NCBI GenBank assembly: GCA_013696905.1
Contig: JACCXP010000280.1
Span: 1-6,470 of the forward strand
DNA length: 6,470 nucleotides
Direction: 5' to 3'
Source: Thermoleophilaceae bacterium
GTDB lineage: Bacteria > Actinomycetota > Thermoleophilia > Solirubrobacterales > Thermoleophilaceae
Made by a program: the position numbers and the translations under genes
Notes under the pieces: generated by a model
Told to the model about the DNA's origin: nothing
The model's database searches: none
The model's input: only the letters and a program-made list of their open reading frames with translations
Shown: positions 1 through 6,470 of the stretch, piece after piece
Numbering within the stretch: position 1 is the first letter of the stretch
Layout of the letters: every line of letters begins with the position of its first letter

Positions 1-480
1 CACCCGCTCCTGTCCGTCACCGGCACGGCGCCGCCGCGCTTCGACGGCGCGGGCTGCGCCGTCGCGGGCTCGACATCCGCGGCGCTCGCCTTTGCCGTGA
101 GCACCGCCCGACGGCTCGGCATGTCCCCCTTCCCGATCGACGACGAGCAGCGCGCCGCCTACCACGCCGCGGCCTCCGTCGCCTCAAACTTCCTGGTCAC
201 GCTCGAGGCATCCGCCGAGACGCTGCTTGTCGAGACGGGGGTCGACGCCGCAGAGGCTCGCGCCCTGCTGGCGCCGCTTGTGCGCTCGAGCGTCGAGGCC
301 TGGGCCGCGCTTGGCCCGCGGCACGCGCTGACCGGGCCCGTGGCTCGAGGCGACGAGCGCACCGTCGCGCTGCAGCGCGAGGCGGTCGCGACCGCGCGCC
401 CCGAGTTGCTCGCCCTCTTCGACGTCATGGTCGAGCGAACGCGTGAGCTCCTCGCGGAGCCGACCGGGATGGCCGCATGA
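1..480 (+). CDS. Rossmann-like/DUF2520 domain oxidoreductase, probable PanG-type ketopantoate reductase (3' part)
   Basis: The open frame runs from the first base to a TGA at 478-480. It gives the last 159 residues of a protein whose start and NAD(P)-binding Rossmann domain lie mostly outside the window. What is visible is the end of the Rossmann part (HPLLSVTG at 1-8) and the helical C-terminal domain: YHAAASVASNFLVTL at about 54-68 and ALTGPVARGD at about 109-118. These are hallmarks of the DUF2520 (COG5495) family and resemble the dimerisation domain of 6-phosphogluconate-dehydrogenase-like reductases. From memory, PanG of Francisella, an alternative NADPH-dependent ketopantoate reductase, belongs to this family. 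The TGA overlaps the panC ATG, which supports the role of making pantoate for PanC. An internal GTG at 97 lies mid-domain and is not the start. The family call is firm; the substrate is inferred from context. Confidence 0.85.
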   Translation, partial: HPLLSVTGTAPPRFDGAGCAVAGSTSAALAFAVSTARRLGMSPFPIDDEQRAAYHAAASVASNFLVTLEASAETLLVETGVDAAEARALLAPLVRSSVEAWAALGPRHALTGPVARGDERTVALQREAVATARPELLALFDVMVERTRELLAEPTGMAA

Positions 481-1379
481 GGGTCGTGAGGACAGTCGCC
501 GAGCTGCGCGGCGTGCTCGCGCCCTGCCGCCGCGACGAGGCCCTCGTCGGGCTCGTGCCGACGATGGGCGCCTTCCACGGGGGGCACCTGTCGTTGATCC
601 GCCGTGCGCGTGCCGAGTGCGCCGTCGTCGTCGTGTCGTTGTTCGTCAACCCCGCACAGTTCCGATCCGGTGAGGACCTCGACGGCTACCCCCGCGACGA
701 GGCTCGCGACCGGGCGCTCGCGCAGGCAGAGGGGGCCGACGTCCTGTTCGCCCCGGATCCCGCCGAGGTCTATCCGAGTGGATTCCAGACCGCGGTCGAG
801 GTCTCGGAGCTCGGGCGCATGCTCGAGGGCGACGAGGCCGGCCGGGGACCTTCGCACCTGCGCGGCGTCGCGACCGTCGTGACGAAGCTCTTCAACATGG
901 TGGCGCCCGACATCGCCTACTTCGGCCAGAAGGACGCGCAGCAGACGTACGTGATCCGTCGCCTCGTGCAGGACCTCGACATGCCGGTGCGGATCGCGGT
1001 GGGTCCGACCGTGCGCGAGGCGGACGGTCTCGCGATGAGCTCGCGCAACGTCTACCTCACGCCCGCGGAGCGCCACCGGGCGGTCGCGCTCTCACGTGCG
1101 CTGCGCGCCGGCGAGGCGGTCGCCGCGGCGGGCGAGAGCGACCCGGCCGAGGTTCTCGCCGCCGCCCGGGCGATGCTCGACGCCGCTGGGGTCGAGCCCG
1201 AGTACCTGGCGCTGCGCTCCGCCGCCGACCTGTCCCAGATCGAGCGCGTCGACGGGACAGCGCTGCTGCTCGTGGCCGCACGCATCGGACGGACCCGACT
1301 GATCGACAACACCCTGCTCGGCGTGCCCGAGGCCAACCCGGCCTCGCTAGCCGCCGAGCGAGAGGAGGCGCCCGCATGA
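477..1379 (+). CDS. panC: Pantothenate synthetase (pantoate--beta-alanine ligase)
   Basis: This cytosolic enzyme condenses pantoate and beta-alanine to pantothenate, using ATP through a pantoyl-adenylate intermediate; it is the last step of vitamin B5 synthesis before coenzyme A. The 300-residue product has the usual family length. Visible motifs are VPTMGAFHGGH at 27-37 (nucleotidyltransferase HxGH signature, H34-H37), SLFVNPAQF at 54-62, LFAPDPAEVYP at 90-100, SHLRGVATVVTKLFN at 126-140, FGQKDAQQ at 149-156, and the KMSKS-like MSSRN at 187-191. The small C-terminal domain follows from about 200. The ATG at 477 overlaps the preceding TGA in an ATGA arrangement, with a weak GGGA seven bases upstream. 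That suggests translation depends on the gene before it. No key residue appears to be missing. Confidence 0.97.
   Translation: MRVVRTVAELRGVLAPCRRDEALVGLVPTMGAFHGGHLSLIRRARAECAVVVVSLFVNPAQFRSGEDLDGYPRDEARDRALAQAEGADVLFAPDPAEVYPSGFQTAVEVSELGRMLEGDEAGRGPSHLRGVATVVTKLFNMVAPDIAYFGQKDAQQTYVIRRLVQDLDMPVRIAVGPTVREADGLAMSSRNVYLTPAERHRAVALSRALRAGEAVAAAGESDPAEVLAAARAMLDAAGVEPEYLALRSAADLSQIERVDGTALLLVAARIGRTRLIDNTLLGVPEANPASLAAEREEAPA
1361..1368 (+). promoter_or_regulatory. Ribosome binding site of panB
   Basis: AGAGGAGG lies seven bases before the panB ATG, inside the last codons of panC. It is the strongest Shine-Dalgarno match in the cluster. It fixes the panB start at 1376 and suggests that panB can initiate well on its own, as well as by coupling through the ATGA overlap. 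Confidence 0.75.
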
Positions 1380-2266
1380 GCTCGAAGCCCCCCATCTCTC
1401 CCGCTCCCCCCGCCCGCCGCGCGACTGTCACGCTGTCGACGCTCGCGGCAAAGAAGGCGCTCGGCGAGCCGATCGCGATGGTCACCGCCTACGACTACCC
1501 GAGCGCTCGCGTCGCCGAGTCCGCGGGCGTCGACGTCGTGCTCGTCGGGGACTCGGGCGCGATGACGGTGCTCGGCTACCCGAGCACGGTCCCCGTGTCG
1601 ATCGAGGAGATGCTGATGCTGGCCGCGGCCGCGCGTCGCGGCCTGTCGACGCCGATGCTTGTCGGCGACCTGCCGTTCGGCTCATACGAAGCCTCCGACG
1701 TACTCGCCGTCGCGAGCGCCCAGCGCTTCGTCAAGGAGGCGGGCTGCGACGCCGTCAAGCTCGAGCGTGGCGGCAGCTCGAGCGATCGCGCGCGCGCGAT
1801 CATCGCGGCCGGCATCCCCGTGATGGGACACGTCGGGCTCACGCCCCAGACCGCGACCGCGCTCGGCGGCTACCGGTCGCAGGGGCGCACGGCGGAGCGC
1901 GCGCTCGAGGTGGCGCGCGACGCGCTCGACCTGCAGGAGGCGGGGTGCTTCTCGATCGTGTTCGAGGCCGTGCCGTCAGAGCTCACGGACGCCCTGATGC
2001 CGAAGCTGGTGATCCCGGTGATCGGCATCGGGGCCGGCCCCGCGACCGACGGCCAGGTGCTCGTCTTCCACGACCTGCTCGGCATCTACGAGGGCCACGC
2101 AGCGCGCTTCGTCAAGCGCTACGGGCGCGTGCGCGAGGCGATGGAGGAGGGCGTCGAGGCATTCGTGCGCGAGGTGCGCGAGCGCCGCTACCCAGAGCCC
2201 CGGCACGGCTACACGATGGCCCCCGACGAGGCGACGCGGCTGAGGGAGCTGCTTGGCGACGCATAG
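1376..2266 (+). CDS. panB: 3-methyl-2-oxobutanoate hydroxymethyltransferase (ketopantoate hydroxymethyltransferase)
   Basis: PanB moves a hydroxymethyl group from 5,10-methylenetetrahydrofolate to 2-oxoisovalerate, giving ketopantoate, the first committed step of pantothenate synthesis. The 296-residue TIM-barrel protein carries the family motifs: MVTAYDYPSA at 35-44, VLVGDS at 55-60, GDLPFGSY at 97-104, AVKLE at 126-130, GHVGLTPQ at 151-158, FEAVPSE at 196-202 and IGIGAGPATDGQVLVFHDLLG at 216-236. D59 and D98 match the metal-binding aspartates and E197 the catalytic glutamate known in the family (assigned by motif, not by alignment). The ATG overlaps the panC stop as ATGA and has an excellent ribosome binding site. 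The first 15 residues are proline- and serine-rich and precede the conserved core. The 3' end overlaps the next gene by 14 bases. Confidence 0.97.
   Translation: MSSKPPISPAPPARRATVTLSTLAAKKALGEPIAMVTAYDYPSARVAESAGVDVVLVGDSGAMTVLGYPSTVPVSIEEMLMLAAAARRGLSTPMLVGDLPFGSYEASDVLAVASAQRFVKEAGCDAVKLERGGSSSDRARAIIAAGIPVMGHVGLTPQTATALGGYRSQGRTAERALEVARDALDLQEAGCFSIVFEAVPSELTDALMPKLVIPVIGIGAGPATDGQVLVFHDLLGIYEGHAARFVKRYGRVREAMEEGVEAFVREVRERRYPEPRHGYTMAPDEATRLRELLGDA
2242..2248 (+). promoter_or_regulatory. Ribosome binding site deciding the TTG start of the YjbQ-family gene
   Basis: GAGGGAG lies inside the panB 3' end, four bases before the TTG at 2253. There is no ATG nearby in the right frame, and the next in-frame GTG (2304) lies inside the conserved DVID segment. 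This site therefore supports the TTG start. The spacing is a little short. Confidence 0.55.
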
Positions 2267-2669
2267 CGGGCGGCTGCGCTTCTCGACGCGCGGCGACGGC
2301 GACGTGATCGACCTGACGGCCGGCGTGACCGGCGTGCTGCGCACAGCCGGCGTCGAGCAGGGCTCGGTCACCGTCTTCGTACCGGGGGCGACCGCCGCGA
2401 TCACGACGATGGAATTCGAGCGTGGCGGGATCGAGGACCTGCTCGCGTCGCTCGAGCGCCTCGTTCCTCGTGCCGGCGACTACGCGCACAACCGCCTCAA
2501 CCACGACTCCAACTCCCACGCCCACATCCGTGCGGCCGTGGTCGGCCCATCGGTGGCCGTGCCGGTGGTCGACGGACGCCTTGCCACCGGCACCTGGCAG
2601 CAGATCGTGCTGATCGACTTCGACGACCGCCCGCGTGAGCGCACGGTGATCGTCCAGGTCGCCTCCTAG
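2253..2669 (+). CDS. YjbQ/UPF0047 family protein (annotated in the family as secondary thiamine-phosphate synthase)
   Basis: This 138-residue protein has the compact single-domain length of the YjbQ (COG0432) family. Conserved blocks visible are DVIDLTAGV at 17-25, VFVPGATAAITTMEFE at 41-56, LVPRAGDYAHN at 70-80, the histidine/asparagine-rich HDSNSHAH at 84-91, VGPSVAVPV at 97-105, TGTWQQIVLIDFD at 112-124 and PRERTVIVQV at 127-136. Known of the family: E. coli YjbQ weakly replaces thiamine-phosphate synthase, but the physiological role is unsettled. The usual HTTAA-type block here reads PGATAA, so the first histidine is missing, while the later His/Asn cluster is kept. From memory this matches a mostly archaeal and actinobacterial subgroup. 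The TTG start overlaps panB by 14 bases and the stop is two bases before the next gene. Family sure; function in this operon unknown. Confidence 0.9.
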   Translation: MATHSGRLRFSTRGDGDVIDLTAGVTGVLRTAGVEQGSVTVFVPGATAAITTMEFERGGIEDLLASLERLVPRAGDYAHNRLNHDSNSHAHIRAAVVGPSVAVPVVDGRLATGTWQQIVLIDFDDRPRERTVIVQVAS

Positions 2670-2671
2670 CG

Positions 2672-3421
2672 GTGGCGTTCACCCTCACCCTGGTCGGCGC
2701 GGCGCTCGCGGTCGGGCTCGAGCTGCTCGAGGCGCTCGCGATCGTGCTCGCCGTCGGGCTCACGCGGCGCTTTCGCGACGCCGTGCTCGGCGCGGCTGCC
2801 GCCGCGCTCGTGCTCACCCTGCTCGCGCTCGTGCTCGGACCGCTGCTGATCGCGCGCGTGCCGCTCGAGCCGCTGCGGCTCGTGATCGGCGTCGGCCTGC
2901 TGCTGTTCGGGCTCGAGTGGCTGCGCAAGGGCGTCCTGCGCCTGGCCGGCCGGCGCTCGCCGTCGTCGTCATTCCGCGAGTTCGTGGACGAGCGCGAGGC
3001 GCTCGAGGAGCTGCCCGCGCCGGCCCCCGGCACGGCTGACTGGGCGGCCCGCGCGATCGCGTTCAAGGGCGTGCTGCTCGAGGGCATCGAGGTGATCCTG
3101 ATCGTTACAGTGCTCGCCGCCCGCCCCGGCGGCCTGGCCCCGGCCATGATCGGCAGCGCGCTGGCGCTGTTGGCCGTGCTCGCCGTCGGCTACCGCCTGC
3201 GGGCTCCGTTGCAGCGAATTCCCGAGACCCACCTCAAGTACGTGGTCGGGATCGTGCTCTCGGCCTTCGGCGTCTTCTTCGCGGCCGAGGGCCTCGGCGC
3301 ATCGTGGCCGTTCGACGATCTCGCGTTGGCCTACATCGCGCTGATCGTGCTGGCCGTCTCGCAGGCGCAGGTCGCAGTGCTCACGCGGGGCGAGCGTCGC
3401 CAGGCGAAGGCGGTCCCATGA
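2672..3421 (+). CDS. COG4280/FTR1-like polytopic membrane protein, putative permease with two ExxE motifs
   Basis: This 249-residue protein has about seven hydrophobic segments: 5-30, 38-60, 67-85, 128-150, 155-175, 188-208 and 216-236. A charged, proline-containing loop (about 90-125) splits it in two. The halves repeat each other without gaps at an offset of 120 residues. ELLE at 17-20 matches EGIE at 137-140 (E17/E137 and E20/E140), RVP at 62-64 matches RIP at 182-184, and LRLVIGVGLLLFG at 68-80 matches LKYVVGIVLSAFG at 188-200. ExxE in the first helix of each repeat is the metal-binding pattern of FTR1 iron permeases (REGxE), although the arginine is absent here. A divalent or ferric metal role is therefore plausible but inferred. 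The GTG start is two bases after the preceding stop; the only Shine-Dalgarno-like bases (AGG, 2656-2658) are 13 bases away, so translation is probably coupled. Confidence 0.75.
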   Translation: MAFTLTLVGAALAVGLELLEALAIVLAVGLTRRFRDAVLGAAAAALVLTLLALVLGPLLIARVPLEPLRLVIGVGLLLFGLEWLRKGVLRLAGRRSPSSSFREFVDEREALEELPAPAPGTADWAARAIAFKGVLLEGIEVILIVTVLAARPGGLAPAMIGSALALLAVLAVGYRLRAPLQRIPETHLKYVVGIVLSAFGVFFAAEGLGASWPFDDLALAYIALIVLAVSQAQVAVLTRGERRQAKAVP

Positions 3422-3627
3422 GCGCGGCGCGCTACCTGCGCAAGCTGGTCCTCGGCGAGACCTGGAGCCTGCCTGCCGGGTTGGCGCTGGCGCTGGTCGC
3501 GACGGCACTCGCGGAGCGGCTCGCGGGGCCCCAGGGCTGGTGGCCCGCGGGCGGCGGGTTCGTGCTGCTGGCACTCGTGCTCGTTGCGCTCACGGCTTCC
3601 CTCGCCGGAGCGCTCAAGCGTCGCTGA
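3418..3627 (+). CDS. Small two-helix membrane protein of unknown function (69 aa)
   Basis: The ATG at 3418 overlaps the stop of the permease-like gene as ATGA and has GAAGG seven bases upstream (3406-3410). This start is preferred over a GTG at 3304 in the same frame, because the extra sequence from there is arginine-rich out-of-frame reading of the previous gene. The product has an N-terminal segment RYLRKLVLGETWSLP (5-19), a first hydrophobic helix at about 20-35, a WWPAGGG turn at 41-47 and a second helix at about 48-64, ending in KRR. The positive-inside rule puts both ends in the cytoplasm. I do not recognise the family. Its coupling to the membrane protein suggests a small partner subunit, which is inference. 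Confidence 0.7.
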   Translation: MSAARYLRKLVLGETWSLPAGLALALVATALAERLAGPQGWWPAGGGFVLLALVLVALTASLAGALKRR

Positions 3628-3631
3628 TCAC

Positions 3632-4261
3632 CTACTCGGGGCGCTCGAGCGCGTCCTCGAGCGTCGCCTCGTCGGCGTCGCGGACAAACTCGATCGGCCT
3701 GATGACCTTCGCCGGCACCCCCGCGGCGATCGTCCCCGGCGGGATGTCGTGGGTGACGACGGAGTTCGCCCCGATCACGCAGCGGTCACCGATCGTGACC
3801 CCGGTCGTGACCACGCAGTTGGCCCCGAACCAGCAGTTAGACCCGATCGAGACCGCGCCCTTCGACACGAAGCCCTGCCAGGTGATCGGCCTGTCGGGAT
3901 CATCGAAGCGATGTGAGGCGTCGCTCACGAGGCAGTGGTTGGCGAACATCGTGTGGTCCCCGATCGTCACGCGTGCCGTCGCCGCCACCATCGTCGAGAG
4001 GTTGAGGAAGCAGCCCTCGCCGATCGAGATGCGGGCGTCGTCGGCGAGCACGAGCCAGCAACCCGGCTCGAGCAGCGTGCCCGCGCCGATCTCGAGCCGC
4101 CCGTCGTCCAGCGCCTCGAGCACGTTGCCCTGCACGGGGAAGCGGATGAACGCCTCCCGTCGCAGCATGTGCAGGTGGATCCGGGCCCGCCGCCAGGGCA
4201 GCGCGTTGCGCTCGTACCAACGCCACTTCAGGACGTAGAGCCTCAGCCGCCGGCCGTCCAC
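3632..4261 (-). CDS. Hexapeptide-repeat (left-handed beta-helix) acyltransferase
   Basis: Read from the proposed GTG at 4261, the 209-residue protein has a basic, tryptophan-rich start (YVLKWRWYERNALPWRRARI, 9-28) followed by imperfect hexapeptide repeats from about 55 to 186. The repeats show I/V-G-x-x motifs such as LEIGAG, ISIGEG, VTIGDH, VSIGSN and VTIGDR. The loop holding VSDASHRFDDP (112-122) supplies H117, in the place of the catalytic histidine of LacA/CAT-like O-acetyltransferases. NCWFGANCVV (142-151) and AAGVPAKVIRPIE (179-191) are typical of sugar acetyltransferases that use acetyl-CoA. The acceptor cannot be told; a surface polysaccharide or glycolipid sugar is plausible. A longer frame to an ATG at 4408 would overlap uvrA by about 100 bases and adds only low-complexity sequence. 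GTG 4261 is the only start codon between the uvrA stop and the conserved core, though it lacks a clear ribosome binding site. It lies 43 bases after uvrA, probably cotranscribed. Confidence 0.85.
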   Translation of the reverse strand: MDGRRLRLYVLKWRWYERNALPWRRARIHLHMLRREAFIRFPVQGNVLEALDDGRLEIGAGTLLEPGCWLVLADDARISIGEGCFLNLSTMVAATARVTIGDHTMFANHCLVSDASHRFDDPDRPITWQGFVSKGAVSIGSNCWFGANCVVTTGVTIGDRCVIGANSVVTHDIPPGTIAAGVPAKVIRPIEFVRDADEATLEDALERPE

Positions 4262-4304
4262 GTCAGCCGATCTCAGGCGGCGGGCCGCATCGTGGGCGCG
4301 CCCG

Positions 4305-6470
<2,166 letters not shown>

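Noticed and set aside
159..1076. 305-codon open frame on the - strand opposite the DUF2520 gene and panC
   Set aside because: It is an antisense shadow of GC-rich coding sequence. Its product is rich in Arg, His and Ala with no motif, while panC on the other strand is unmistakable.
3540..4238. 232-codon + strand frame covering the acyltransferase
   Set aside because: The antisense product is Ser/Thr/Pro/Arg-rich low-complexity sequence. The - strand reads as a clear hexapeptide-repeat enzyme.
4294..4303. Perfect palindrome GGGCGCGCCC just after the uvrA stop, considered as a terminator or operator
   Set aside because: It has no loop and no T-run, and is only 10 bp in GC-rich DNA where such palindromes arise by chance. 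The downstream gene follows within 43 bases.

Overview
This is a very GC-rich (about 70% by eye), almost completely coding chromosomal window. It carries housekeeping genes and no mobile element, RNA gene, CRISPR array or phage signal. GC-ending codons, GTG and TTG starts and repeated ATGA stop/start overlaps suit a high-GC actinobacterium. The mix of genes suggests a deep-branching class such as Thermoleophilia, but that placement is inference and weak.

Left part, + strand (1-3627): six genes run head to tail with no real intergenic space. In order they are (i) the 3' part of a Rossmann/DUF2520 oxidoreductase, probably a PanG-type ketopantoate reductase; (ii) panC, pantothenate synthetase; (iii) panB, ketopantoate hydroxymethyltransferase; (iv) a YjbQ/UPF0047-family protein; (v) a polytopic membrane protein with two ExxE motifs, resembling COG4280/FTR1-type permeases; (vi) a 69-residue protein with two predicted membrane helices. 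Junctions are ATGA overlaps (477, 1376, 3418), a 14-nt overlap with a TTG start (2253), and a 2-nt gap before a GTG start (2672). One transcript with translational coupling is likely. The first three genes cover 2-oxoisovalerate to ketopantoate (PanB), ketopantoate to pantoate (DUF2520 protein, inferred) and pantoate plus beta-alanine to pantothenate (PanC). The promoter must lie upstream of the window.

Right part, - strand (3632-6470): the C-terminal 721 residues of UvrA, the nucleotide-excision-repair damage sensor, enter from the right edge. After 43 nt comes a hexapeptide-repeat (left-handed beta-helix) acyltransferase. Its stop lies 4 nt from the stop of the last + strand gene, so the two clusters converge with no visible terminator between them.

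No clearly new biological system is visible. The most interesting part is the end of the + strand cluster. The membrane protein shows a clean ungapped internal duplication with a 120-residue offset and an ExxE motif in each half, and it is translationally coupled to an unrecognised 69-aa membrane protein and to vitamin genes.
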